Of a stretch of DNA of 64,000 nt, positions 1 through 8,878 are shown one piece after another. Below the pieces are notes generated by a model, which was given only the letters and a program-made list of their open reading frames with translations, was not told where the DNA came from and made no database searches. Both the position numbers and the translations under genes were made by a program. The DNA comes from Bacteriovoracaceae bacterium. GTDB taxonomy: Bacteria > Bdellovibrionota > Bacteriovoracia > Bacteriovoracales > Bacteriovoracaceae. How positions within the stretch are numbered: position 1 is the first letter of the stretch; each line of letters begins with the position of its first letter. Location: the NCBI GenBank assembly GCA_024711325.1, contig JANJTC010000003.1, forward strand, positions 62,001-126,000, written 5' to 3'.

Positions 1-2
1 GT

Positions 3-1148
3 GCCAATACGTCAAAAGCTGAGTTGAATCGTAAAATTGCCATTATGAAGCTTCAGAATGCTAAGAAAATTGGTGAGCTTCAAAATCAAACTAAAAGCAT
101 GAAGGAATCGGTGAATGAAATCAACCGGGAACTTGCAAATGCTGCCGGTCAGTTAAACGATGCTAAAGGTAAAATTGCTCAACAAGAAGCACTTAAGCAA
201 AAACTTGAGGCTGAAATGCTGGCAGCAAATGCTGCCCATGCCGCTAAAATGGCCGAGATGCGAAAAAGTTTCGATGACAAGATGAATGCCGAAAAAACCG
301 CGCTGGAAAAACAACTAGAAGGGGAAAAGGCATCCGCAGCTGAAAAAATAAAACGTCTAGGAGAATTTAAAGATAAAGTTGCCGCTGAGAAGGCAGCCTT
401 GGATAAACAATTGGCCAATCTAAAAAGTGAGGTTGGTAAAGTCAAAGGTGAAGCTGACCAGCTGAAAGGTCAGTTGGCCAATGCCCAAAAAGAGCACGGT
501 CGATATATGGCAGCAATCGATCAGTTGGAAAAGGATAAGGCAGGACTATCCGGAGATTTAAAACGTGCTCAAGAAGTCATGAATGCCAAAAAGAAACTGG
601 CCAAAAAAATTGCTGATAACCTGGCCAGAAATGGGATCAAAGCTGGGGTCGATGGTAAAACTGGGGATGTGACAATTCAATTTGGTGATGAATACTTTGA
701 TACAGGTAGAGCTGATCTTAAGCCGAATATGAAGAATATTCTTAAGCAGTTCGTACCAACCTATTCGAAATCTCTTTTAGAAGATGAGAAAGTGGCCAAG
801 GAAATTTCCTCAGTCGAGATTATCGGCTTTTCTTCTCCCACTTATCAGGGGCGATATATTGATCCACAAAGTTTGGCAGATAAAGATCGAGCTGCCGTTA
901 GTTACAATCTGGATCTCTCTTATAATCGTGCAAAATCTATTTTTACTTATATGTTTGATAAAAAAAGTATGACCTATCAGCACCAGAAAGACATGCTTCC
1001 TTTAGTGAAAGTTACAGGACGAAGCTTCCTGGCAGAAGGTGTTAAAGGACGAGACATAGCTTCAGGTCTGCCAATAAAAGATTACTGTGCAAAATTTAAT
1101 TGTGAAAAATCTCAGAAAGTTATTATTCGTTTTAACTTGAAAGATTAA
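3..1148 (+). CDS. OmpA/MotB-like protein with long coiled coil (5' end outside window)
   Basis: The reading frame is open to the left edge, so the N-terminus, and any membrane anchor, lies outside the window. The visible part begins with about 190 residues of heptad-rich Ala/Lys/Glu/Gln coiled coil. A C-terminal domain of about 160 residues follows and resembles the OmpA/MotB peptidoglycan-binding fold: 'FDTGRADLKP' matches the F-x-x-G-x-x-x-L start of the fold, and 'DLSYNRAKSIFTYMF' matches its L-S-x-x-R-A helix. It precedes a MotA/TolQ-like gene by 21 bases and is probably its stator partner, reaching the cell wall through the coiled coil. Family level is fairly sure; the role is inferred. 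Confidence 0.75.
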   Translation, partial: ANTSKAELNRKIAIMKLQNAKKIGELQNQTKSMKESVNEINRELANAAGQLNDAKGKIAQQEALKQKLEAEMLAANAAHAAKMAEMRKSFDDKMNAEKTALEKQLEGEKASAAEKIKRLGEFKDKVAAEKAALDKQLANLKSEVGKVKGEADQLKGQLANAQKEHGRYMAAIDQLEKDKAGLSGDLKRAQEVMNAKKKLAKKIADNLARNGIKAGVDGKTGDVTIQFGDEYFDTGRADLKPNMKNILKQFVPTYSKSLLEDEKVAKEISSVEIIGFSSPTYQGRYIDPQSLADKDRAAVSYNLDLSYNRAKSIFTYMFDKKSMTYQHQKDMLPLVKVTGRSFLAEGVKGRDIASGLPIKDYCAKFNCEKSQKVIIRFNLKD

Positions 1149-1169
1149 TTTTTAAGTAAGGTGGTACGT

Positions 1170-2180
1170 ATGTTCAGCCAGGATTTAGTACAAGGGCTAG
1201 TTGATGGAGTGGTGGTTTTTGCTACCGATCTCCTGATGCCTGTCATGGCAATCTTTTTTGTATTGGCGATTTCTCTTCGTTGCCTCATTTATTATACCGT
1301 GAAGCGAGAAGATTGGTTTTCCAAAGAGTTCACTAAAAGAGTGAAGAAATTTCAGGATGCACGCACTGAAGCGGCCGATCAGTCATTCTATGTAGTCTGC
1401 AAGAGGCTGCTGGAAATTACTTATTATGAAGTATTCGAAGTTAGGGCCATTATGAAGCGTCGGAATCCTGATGCTATCATGACTGTTACCGACCGGATTT
1501 TCTTAGTTCAGCAAGGCTCGGCGAGAATGGTCACGGATATTTTAAAACAAATCAAATATCTTAAATGGGGAGAACGCCCTAAGTTTCTGGAAATTTCAAA
1601 TAGCGTTCTTCGAAATAATCCTTGTTTTAACCGCGTCTTTGGAATTATTCCGGTTGGAGTTTTTAATGATTTTTTAAATACCGTTCCCGGACTTTTTATT
1701 GTCGGAGGGATCTTTGGTACCTTCCTTGGTATCATGAAGGCCCTGCCGGAGCTTGGGGGAATGAATCTGTCTGATGTGGAAGGTTCTAAACTCATCATGG
1801 ATAACTTTCTGTTAAAAATTTCTTTTTCTATGTCGACATCGATTATTGGGATCATCCTTTCAGTAACTATGAGTCTGGCCAATACATTTTTCTCTTGCGA
1901 AAAGGCCTATATGGAAACGGTAGAACGCTTGGAGAATGAACTGGATACTCTTTGGAACATGAGTTCAAATAATAAACTTCCTAGCCAAGTTTCAAACTTT
2001 GAAGCTGATCGCGATCCGATAGAAGTTTTATCGGAAGACTTGATCGCAAAAGAGCTGAGCGTCGAAGTGGGGTTTGTCACTCTTATTAAACCCATCAGTA
2101 AATGGTGGGGCAAGAAAGAGAAGCCATCGGCAGAACCAATCGCAGAAAAGCCAGCTGAAGAAGAGAAAGAAGCTGCTTAG
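1170..2180 (+). CDS. MotA/TolQ/ExbB-like proton-channel protein
   Basis: The protein has 336 residues and three predicted membrane helices (about 22-42, 172-192 and 217-241), with a large cytoplasmic segment between the first and second. Helix 2 carries 'GGIFGTFLGI', the glycine-rich signature of MotA/TolQ/ExbB channels, and helix 3 is Ser/Thr-rich, as expected for an ion path. The ATG at 1170 is preferred over the in-frame GTG at 1161 because AAGGTGG lies five bases before it. The tail is charged (Glu/Lys/Pro/Ala). The gene sits between the OmpA-like gene and the FHA gene, eight bases before the latter. It is unlike the shorter TolQ-like protein at 39 kb. Its cargo or function is unknown. 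Confidence 0.8.
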   Translation: MFSQDLVQGLVDGVVVFATDLLMPVMAIFFVLAISLRCLIYYTVKREDWFSKEFTKRVKKFQDARTEAADQSFYVVCKRLLEITYYEVFEVRAIMKRRNPDAIMTVTDRIFLVQQGSARMVTDILKQIKYLKWGERPKFLEISNSVLRNNPCFNRVFGIIPVGVFNDFLNTVPGLFIVGGIFGTFLGIMKALPELGGMNLSDVEGSKLIMDNFLLKISFSMSTSIIGIILSVTMSLANTFFSCEKAYMETVERLENELDTLWNMSSNNKLPSQVSNFEADRDPIEVLSEDLIAKELSVEVGFVTLIKPISKWWGKKEKPSAEPIAEKPAEEEKEAA

Positions 2181-2188
2181 GAGGAATT

Positions 2189-5100
2189 GTGTCACTTATA
2201 ATCAAGATTACCCGTAATGGGTCATCGAAAGAATACTTGTTCAATAAATTAGGCCCGATAATAATAGGATCAGATTCCCGTTGTGACTTATCTTTAGATG
2301 ATTCTCAATTGGAGCCCAAGCTCCTTGAAGTAAAGGTAAGTGGCGGCAATATCTTCATCAAAGAGATTGGTGCCCGTGCTCAAATATATCTGGATACTGT
2401 TGTGCTACCTTTTAGGGAAGAGGTTCGTTACCGCGAAGGGGATATTATCTCACTTCATGGGACTGATCTTCAAGTATCGATACAAAAAGGAGCTGTGACC
2501 GACAGCTTAGAACCCCCGCCCTTTTTTGAAGGTGAATTTAAAGAGCGTATGGAACGCATGGACTTAAAGCTTCGAGAAAAAGAAAACGAACTTAAAAAAT
2601 TAGATCACAAAGAAGAAAAGAAAAAAAACCAGTTAATAGAAATTGAGGATAAATATCATCGTCATGCACATGAAAAAGGCCGCTTGGAAGTTGAAGTTGG
2701 ACAGCTAAAGACGCAAAAAGAAGTTTTAACTCAGGACTTACGCAGAAATACTGAAAAGAATAAGGATACTGAAGAAAAGATCTTACAACTAAAAGATTTT
2801 GTCCAAAGACTGGAAAACGAAGAAAGGACATTGAAAGATACCATCGTTTCCCAAACATTAGTGCTCGCCAATTTAAAAGATGAAAGAGAAAAGAAAAGTA
2901 AGGATGTTGATCATCAGCGTATCCTACTGGCCAATCTTGAGCTGGATACATTAAAAGCTGAAGAAGAGCTTAAAAACATCAAAGAAGAATTTGAGGCCCA
3001 GGAACAAGAAATAAATCTTGAAAGTGGAAAAGTTCAAAAGATACTGTCTTCTTCCCAAGAAGCCATGAAGGAAGGGGCTAAAATCCAGCACCACATCGCT
3101 GGAGCCTTGAAAGAAAAAATTTTACTGGATCATGAAGTAAAAGATTTGCAGGAATTGGTATTGAAGCTCGAAGTGCAACGTAAAGATGCTCAGAGCAAAC
3201 TTCTTGATTTTAAGATTCAACTGGAACAAGAAGAAAATCATTCTCATAAATTACGAGAGGAGATTCAGCGACAAAATGATGAAGAGAGTAATCTTAAGGC
3301 GATAAACAGCGAACTTCGTGCGGAACTCATGAAAGTGGAAGAGAAACTTTCACTCAAAAAGAACCAGATTAATCAGGCTGATTTCCAGAATCAGGATATT
3401 GTCAGAAAACTTTCAACCGTCAATTTTGAATTAGAAAGATCAAGCTTACGATTAAAAGATCTTGTCTCGGAAGAAAAATCTCAGGAATTAAAGGTTCTTG
3501 CCCTACGGGAAGAGTTTCACTTGTTCTCTCAGAAAGCGCGGGAGGATAAGAAGAATTTAAATAAATTAGTAGATGAAGAGCGCTCAAAGCTTCAGCAAGA
3601 ACTTAATGGCCTTCAACGGGAGATAGAAGAAGAGAAGAAGAATCGGGCACAGGTCGAATCCCATAAAAATATCATGGAAGTTCAACTTGATGAACTTAAT
3701 CAAAAACAAAGACTTTATCAAAAAGAAAAATCTTCTCTGGAATCAGAGGTGATTGAACTTAAGTCTTCCAAGACTCAGGTTGAAGCTCAGATTGTTGCAT
3801 TAAAAAATGAAACGAATCGTCTCCACCACGAGAAAGATCATGCACTTCGTGAGCTTGGATCACTTAAGTTAAAGCTCCAGGACTGTGAAAGTAAAATAAA
3901 GGAAAGTCTTGAGGAAGCACATCTTGAAATGGAGAATTTCAAGCGTGAAGAGCGTTGTAAAGTTCAGGCAGAAAAAGAAGTTTATCTAGCCGAAGTTGAA
4001 GCATTTCGTCAAAAATCCCTCATCGAAGTGGAAAACGAATACAGAAGGAAAGAAGAAGATATTCACCAGAAAAAGATCCTCATGCTCAAAGAGTCGGAAG
4101 ATATTATACGGGAGGCCCGTCGAACAGAAGTTATGATCACTGAAGAAGCGGATAAAAGATTACGTTCTGCCACTAAGGATGCTCAAGAGCGGGAAACACT
4201 AGCTCATATCAGAATCAATGAAGCTCAGGAATACTTTAAAGAGAAAGAAAAAGAAGCGGATATAATCATCCAGCGCTCGCGACTTGAATCACGTGATCTT
4301 ATCAAGCGGACAGAAGCCGAACTTCTGGAAGATCTATCCAAACGGAAAGCAAAAATAAAAAAATTTCTCACTTTAAAGCAAGAGCGAGGTCTTGCTGCAA
4401 TTAAAACCATGAACGAGCTTCATCAGGCCAAGATTAGAAGAACGGAAGACAAGGCCCTGGAAAAATTAGAAGAAATTAAACGGAAAGAGTTAAAGAAAGT
4501 TGCTCGCCTAAGGGATGAAGAACTGTCTCGCCAAAATGAGATGAAAGAAATCGTACAAAAAGATCTGCGGACCCATAAAGAAAAAGCTATAAAAGAAATT
4601 CACGAAATGAAATTACGCCAGGAAGCTGAGCTGGCCGACAAGCGTAAGACGGTGCTCGAACACATTAATCAGACTAAATTCAGTTCTCAGAAATCATGGC
4701 AAGAAGAGCAAAGACGTGAAAAAGAGCTTTTTGAAAGGACTAAAAAGGATCGGATACGAAATGCTACCCAGGCAGTAATGAATGTCCTGATTGCTGAAAC
4801 AGGTTCTTTTGACCGGGAACCTATTTTGCGGGATAAAATCTCCTCTACCTTAGAGATGGCAATAGATGGTCAGAATGCGGAAGCTCTTAAAGATATGGAT
4901 CAGGTATTAGATTATAATCCTGAAAACCGAAAGAAAGTTCTACCGGTATTGCAAAAATATGCACTGCGGTTTGGAATACCCGCGGCAGTGGCCACAATAC
5001 TTCTGGCCGACGTTGGCAACCTTCGTACCGGAATTGTGGATGCCACTAAAGAGCTCATTAAGTCTCAGCAGTCTGCTTCTGAAATTTATGTCAATCAGCA

Positions 5101-5554
5101 GAAAACTGAATGGAAAGAAAAACATACTTTCACCCCTGAGACTTCATTGGGATATAAGATTTCATACGTAGATAATATTCTTTATACAACGGACTTTGAA
5201 AAAGTAATGGAAAACGAAGAATTTCAAAATGATTGGATTCTCAAAGTTCACGATTTTATGGTTCAGGAACTGGAATTATCTGAAGATCTTGCAATCAATT
5301 TTATTTCTTCAGAAGGTACGCTTTTAAAAGAATTAGCTCTGGCACGAAAAGATCTACATCCTCAATTCCTTGATGTTGGGATGAAAAAACTTACTGATCT
5401 GGAAAAAACTCATTTGGGATGGTTGAATGAAAAAATACCGGAACCTGCCAAATTTGAAAAGTTCACGAACTTTCGTAAGGAATACTATGATAAATTCTAT
5501 CAGGAGAAATTCCAATCCAACCGAAGCATGGCAAGTGAAGTAAAATTAGATTAA
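2189..5554 (+). CDS. Giant coiled-coil protein with N-terminal FHA-like domain
   Basis: The 1121-residue protein starts at a GTG behind a strong AGGAGG-type site. Residues 1-100 resemble an FHA domain ('IIIGSDSRCDLSL'), but the usual phospho-binding Arg, Ser/His and Asn positions are not evident, so it may be a degenerate, structural FHA. Residues about 125-890 are nearly continuous Glu/Lys/Gln-rich coiled coil. The last 230 residues are globular, with a moderately hydrophobic stretch near 950 that could touch the membrane. As third gene of the operon it probably forms a long filament or adaptor attached to the channel complex. Its stop codon overlaps the stop of the convergent gene (shared TTAA). 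Confidence 0.7.
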   Translation: MSLIIKITRNGSSKEYLFNKLGPIIIGSDSRCDLSLDDSQLEPKLLEVKVSGGNIFIKEIGARAQIYLDTVVLPFREEVRYREGDIISLHGTDLQVSIQKGAVTDSLEPPPFFEGEFKERMERMDLKLREKENELKKLDHKEEKKKNQLIEIEDKYHRHAHEKGRLEVEVGQLKTQKEVLTQDLRRNTEKNKDTEEKILQLKDFVQRLENEERTLKDTIVSQTLVLANLKDEREKKSKDVDHQRILLANLELDTLKAEEELKNIKEEFEAQEQEINLESGKVQKILSSSQEAMKEGAKIQHHIAGALKEKILLDHEVKDLQELVLKLEVQRKDAQSKLLDFKIQLEQEENHSHKLREEIQRQNDEESNLKAINSELRAELMKVEEKLSLKKNQINQADFQNQDIVRKLSTVNFELERSSLRLKDLVSEEKSQELKVLALREEFHLFSQKAREDKKNLNKLVDEERSKLQQELNGLQREIEEEKKNRAQVESHKNIMEVQLDELNQKQRLYQKEKSSLESEVIELKSSKTQVEAQIVALKNETNRLHHEKDHALRELGSLKLKLQDCESKIKESLEEAHLEMENFKREERCKVQAEKEVYLAEVEAFRQKSLIEVENEYRRKEEDIHQKKILMLKESEDIIREARRTEVMITEEADKRLRSATKDAQERETLAHIRINEAQEYFKEKEKEADIIIQRSRLESRDLIKRTEAELLEDLSKRKAKIKKFLTLKQERGLAAIKTMNELHQAKIRRTEDKALEKLEEIKRKELKKVARLRDEELSRQNEMKEIVQKDLRTHKEKAIKEIHEMKLRQEAELADKRKTVLEHINQTKFSSQKSWQEEQRREKELFERTKKDRIRNATQAVMNVLIAETGSFDREPILRDKISSTLEMAIDGQNAEALKDMDQVLDYNPENRKKVLPVLQKYALRFGIPAAVATILLADVGNLRTGIVDATKELIKSQQSASEIYVNQQKTEWKEKHTFTPETSLGYKISYVDNILYTTDFEKVMENEEFQNDWILKVHDFMVQELELSEDLAINFISSEGTLLKELALARKDLHPQFLDVGMKKLTDLEKTHLGWLNEKIPEPAKFEKFTNFRKEYYDKFYQEKFQSNRSMASEVKLD

Positions 5555-6366
5555 GGGGCAAACCAGCATTGGGGCCTGACTCCTCGGGAGTCCCCCAGTG
5601 CTACATGACAGGCACCAGTGGTTTGATCAGCATAGCTAAAATCAACTTTTTCTGAAACCGGACAAAGCGCTCCTTGAAAGAATGTATCAAGACGGCATTG
5701 GGCTTCGGAGTGCTGAGTATTGGTGATAATAACCCTCAGTTGATCAGGTGTCTCAAAATCAACAGGGGCTTCCTGATGCAAATCTTGAAACATACTGGCC
5801 ACGGACTTTCCTGCTAGGCTCATACGTTGGCATAGGTGTTGGTCAAGGCTCTCGCTGTATGAGTGGGCACATTCTTCTTTAACTGAAGCCGGAACTTCCT
5901 GTGCTTCCCAGACTTCTTCTTTCCACCATTTGCGAAGACATTTCATGGTAGAGAAATAATCGGCCTGCCCCTCAGCACTCGACCACTTGTTAGTACCTTT
6001 CTTAGGTGCTCCGCCTAGATGATGTCCCAACTCATGACAAAGTATCAGCTTCAATCCATCCAGAGTGAGACGCTTATGACGGGCCATGCCTCCATAAAGA
6101 GTAATGATCCAGGCGTTCATGTCTCTTTCAGCATAGGCATTGATTGAATCGGAAGCCCATTGGCCATATACCAATAGATCGGCCTTATGTTTTTTTTTCA
6201 CTTCCGGTGAAAACGTTTTTTGAAAATCTGTCAGGACTTCTCGAAATTTCTTCTCTGTAAGAGAGTTGTTGGAGGAAGAATAAATATTTTGTTTAAACAT
6301 GCCACCATCACAGGCCAATGAAGAAAAGGGGATGAAGCAGATTAGGAGAAAAATGATCCTGAACAT
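5551..6366 (-). CDS. Exported HExxH metalloprotease-like protein
   Basis: The 271-residue protein has a signal peptide ('MFRIIFLLICFIPFSSLA') ending just before a cysteine, which could be a weak lipobox. H111-E112-L-G-H115-H fits a zincin active site, and the following Gly-Gly-Ala and a Cys-rich C-terminal half suggest a disulfide-stabilised periplasmic or secreted protein. An upstream ATG would add 27 residues ahead of the signal peptide. The start at 6366 is chosen for the signal peptide and because a promoter ends only six bases before it. It could be a peptidase or only a zinc-binding relative; the substrate is unknown. Confidence 0.7.
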   Translation of the reverse strand: MFRIIFLLICFIPFSSLACDGGMFKQNIYSSSNNSLTEKKFREVLTDFQKTFSPEVKKKHKADLLVYGQWASDSINAYAERDMNAWIITLYGGMARHKRLTLDGLKLILCHELGHHLGGAPKKGTNKWSSAEGQADYFSTMKCLRKWWKEEVWEAQEVPASVKEECAHSYSESLDQHLCQRMSLAGKSVASMFQDLHQEAPVDFETPDQLRVIITNTQHSEAQCRLDTFFQGALCPVSEKVDFSYADQTTGACHVALGDSRGVRPQCWFAP

Positions 6367-6372
6367 GCCAAA

Positions 6373-6401
6373 AGTATAGGATTTAAGACACCCATTGTCG
6401 A
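6373..6401 (-). promoter_or_regulatory. Sigma-70-like promoter of the HExxH gene (leaderless)
   Basis: On the minus strand TCGACA, a 17-base spacer and TATACT are followed after only six bases by the ATG at 6366. Transcription would begin at or next to the start codon, and there is no Shine-Dalgarno sequence. Confidence 0.5.
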
Positions 6402-6485
6402 ATCTTAGGGAAAGATTCATATTGATGTGTTTGACGTTAAAGGGCACTCAAAATAAAACTCGAGCCAAATCAACCTGGAGAAACT

Positions 6486-6884
6486 ATGTCTATGCTTACT
6501 CTCGCCCTCCTGACTCCTTTATTAATAAAAACCAGTCATACAGGATTTATGCCTGAGCGTTGGGCACGTTCTGAGAAATGTGAAGTTTTTGAAACTGAAA
6601 TTATTCTAACCAGGACTTATGGTAAAAGAGCGCTGCACTTTCAATTTCCTTTGCAAGCAGATACGCCAGAAACCATCAGCGAAATGATTGAGCTCGCCCG
6701 TGAAGAAAAGCTAGTTTTCCAGGATAATCACTTATGTGATGGTCCTTCAACAGTTATAAAAGCAGCAGATGATCTTGTTATTTATGCAACTGGTGGCTGT
6801 GGTGCACCTAAAAAAATCCGTCAGGGTCCTTACTCTTTCGCCTTAAGAGACATTGCCAGCACTTTTTGTCCTACAACTCATTAA
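6486..6884 (+). CDS. Small protein of unknown function
   Basis: The 132-residue protein is not recognised. It starts with a short hydrophobic stretch ('MLTLALLTPLLI') that may be a weak signal or anchor sequence and contains four cysteines, including a 'GGCGAP' segment. GGAG lies five bases before the ATG. It is monocistronic, divergent from the HExxH gene and followed by fabI after 82 bases. Confidence 0.5.
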   Translation: MSMLTLALLTPLLIKTSHTGFMPERWARSEKCEVFETEIILTRTYGKRALHFQFPLQADTPETISEMIELAREEKLVFQDNHLCDGPSTVIKAADDLVIYATGGCGAPKKIRQGPYSFALRDIASTFCPTTH

Positions 6885-6966
6885 TGCGAAGGGCAAATTC
6901 CTGATTTTTACTTTCAAGTTTAGCCTCTGCTAGGTAAAGTTATCGCACTTAAAAAGTGAGGCATGA

Positions 6967-7737
6967 ATGAAACTATTAGAAGGCAAAAAAGCTTTAATCC
7001 TGGGTTTAGCAAACGATCGCTCAATTGCTTGGGGGATAACCAAAGCATTCAAAGAGCAGGGCGCTTCTATTGCCTTGTCATACATGAATGACGCCATCAA
7101 AAAGCGTGTTGAGCCGTTAGCTGCAGAAATTGGAGCAGATTTTATCTTTGAAATGGATGTGACCAATGATGATCATTATTCTTCAATGAAAGAAACTGTT
7201 GAAAAGAACTGGGGCAAGTTTGACATTATCGTTCACTCGCTAGCCTTTGCTGATAAAGAAGATCTTTCCCGTGAATTTGTTCATACCAGCCGTAAAGGTT
7301 TTGCCATGGCCTGTGACATTTCTGCTTTTTCTCTGGTGGGAATCACTGATGCTCTTCATGAACTTATGAATGATAATGGCTCTATTATCAGCATGACTTA
7401 TTATGGTTCTCAAAAAGTAGTTAAAAATTACAATGTCATGGGCGTTGCTAAAGCAGCACTTGAAGCTTCGACTCGTTATTTGGCCTATGATTTGGGACCA
7501 CGTGGAATCAAAGTTAACTGTATCTCTGCCGGCCCAATTAAGACTCTGGCCGCTTCGGGAATTGCAGGATTCAGAACGCTTCTTTCGCAGGTGGAGGAAA
7601 TCTCTCCTATGAAGAAGAATGTAACTCCGGAAGATTGTGGGGGTGCAGCGGTCTATCTGGCGTCTCATCTTTCTGGTGGTGTGACAGGTCAGGTTTTATA
7701 CGTTGACTCAGGATTGAATATTCTCGGCGGATTCTAA
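6967..7737 (+). CDS. fabI: Enoyl-[acyl-carrier-protein] reductase (NADH)
   Basis: The 256-residue cytoplasmic SDR-family enzyme catalyses the last reduction of each fatty-acid elongation cycle. The N-terminal nucleotide-binding region has the FabI form ('GLANDRSIAWGI'), and the active site is Y155-x6-K162 with the extra Tyr pair at 145-146 typical of FabI. The length is normal. A GAGG site precedes the ATG. The stop TAA overlaps the ATG of the next gene by one base, so fabI heads a three-gene unit with the DUF309 and EI24-like genes. Confidence 0.93.
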   Translation: MKLLEGKKALILGLANDRSIAWGITKAFKEQGASIALSYMNDAIKKRVEPLAAEIGADFIFEMDVTNDDHYSSMKETVEKNWGKFDIIVHSLAFADKEDLSREFVHTSRKGFAMACDISAFSLVGITDALHELMNDNGSIISMTYYGSQKVVKNYNVMGVAKAALEASTRYLAYDLGPRGIKVNCISAGPIKTLAASGIAGFRTLLSQVEEISPMKKNVTPEDCGGAAVYLASHLSGGVTGQVLYVDSGLNILGGF

Positions 7738-8141
7738 TGTTCTTGGCCGAACATCTGAAAAAAATGGAAGAGGGCATATCCCTCTTCAATGAGCAGAAAT
7801 ACTGGGAATGCCATGAAGCTCTGGAAGATGTTTGGATGGAAGATCGTCAAGATCCGGCCCGTAACGTTTATTGGGCGGTCATTCAAGTGGCCGCCGCATG
7901 TATCCACTATCGTGAATCAAATCTGATTGGTGCCCAAGGCATGATCGCAAAAGCGAAAGAAAAACTTCATAGATGTCGGGATCAACATATACTCACACAA
8001 TTAAATTTTGATTATCTGGACTGGCAGGAATTTGAAGAGATTGTGATGAATATTCCCGATGGGAAAATTTCACAGCTGAAAGATTTCGCTGATATCTACA
8101 ATTTCAGATTCAAGCATTATCCTTTGGAAGGAAAAATATGA
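7737..8141 (+). CDS. DUF309 family protein
   Basis: The 134-residue all-helical protein has the DUF309 signature: 'FNEQKYWECHEALEDVW', followed by a 'WAVIQVAAACIHY' helix. Known family members have no settled biochemical function. It is translationally coupled to both neighbours by a TAATG junction with fabI and an ATGA overlap with the next gene. Confidence 0.85.
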   Translation: MFLAEHLKKMEEGISLFNEQKYWECHEALEDVWMEDRQDPARNVYWAVIQVAAACIHYRESNLIGAQGMIAKAKEKLHRCRDQHILTQLNFDYLDWQEFEEIVMNIPDGKISQLKDFADIYNFRFKHYPLEGKI

Positions 8142-8878
8142 ATGGTGTTTTAAAGTCGTTCCCAGTTGCTTTAAGAATGATTTTCACTGATCCGGTAAAT
8201 CTGGTTCTTTCAATTGTTCCGACACTGATTGCTTTGGCACTCTATATCTTTTCAGTGGTAACTATTTATAGAAATTCGGATCAGTTTGTAACTTTTTTTC
8301 GTGGTTATATCTATACTTCGGATCAGGCCACCTTATTGGCAAAAATCTTAACTGGAATCTTAATCATCTTTTTTTTCTTCCTGATGAGTTGGACGTTTGT
8401 GATCATTGTAGGAGTCATCGCCGCACCTTTTAACTCATTACTAAGTTCCCGCATAGAGACAAAATTAGTGCAAAAAATTTATATGGATGAAGATCAATCC
8501 AAAGCACTGGCAGAAGTTAAAAGAGGAATGACCCATACATTTATTAATGAATTTAAAAAACTGATTTTAATAGCTCTGATGGCAGGTATTGCCTTGGTGC
8601 TAAATATGTTTCCGCCTCTTTATCCTGTTGGGTTTTTAATGGTAGCAACTTTGCTCGCAGTACAATTTGTTGACTACTCTTGGTCAAGGCATGATTTAGC
8701 TTTTATAGGGTGTGTGAAAGATGTGATGAAAAATATCGTCCCTTATTCTATAGGCGGAATCATTTTTCTCATGTTGGTGGCAATTCCTTTAGTGAATGCA
8801 TTCGTCCCAGCATTTGCGACCAGCTACTTCACTGTCTTGTGGCTTCATCGCCAAAAGAAAATCGACTTAACTCCCTAA
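8138..8878 (+). CDS. EI24/CysZ-like inner-membrane protein
   Basis: The 246-residue integral membrane protein has about four to six helices. The segment 'AAPFNSLLSSRIE' after the second helical pair is characteristic of the EI24/CysZ superfamily. In enterobacteria CysZ takes up sulfate, but many EI24-type proteins in other bacteria have no known substrate, and no sulfur genes are nearby. Its start overlaps the DUF309 stop (ATGA), and its 3' end overlaps the convergent DUF5996 gene by 50 bases. Confidence 0.8.
   Translation: MNGVLKSFPVALRMIFTDPVNLVLSIVPTLIALALYIFSVVTIYRNSDQFVTFFRGYIYTSDQATLLAKILTGILIIFFFFLMSWTFVIIVGVIAAPFNSLLSSRIETKLVQKIYMDEDQSKALAEVKRGMTHTFINEFKKLILIALMAGIALVLNMFPPLYPVGFLMVATLLAVQFVDYSWSRHDLAFIGCVKDVMKNIVPYSIGGIIFLMLVAIPLVNAFVPAFATSYFTVLWLHRQKKIDLTP

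Noticed and set aside
3..5554. Zorya anti-phage system (ZorA/ZorB)
   Set aside because: The MotA-like and OmpA-like genes resemble ZorA and ZorB in general plan, but the gene order differs, the MotA-like protein has only a short tail, and the third gene is an FHA coiled-coil protein rather than ZorC or a ZorD helicase.
6367..6447. N-terminal extension of the HExxH protein
   Set aside because: The longer frame places 27 charged residues before a clear signal peptide and crosses the promoter.
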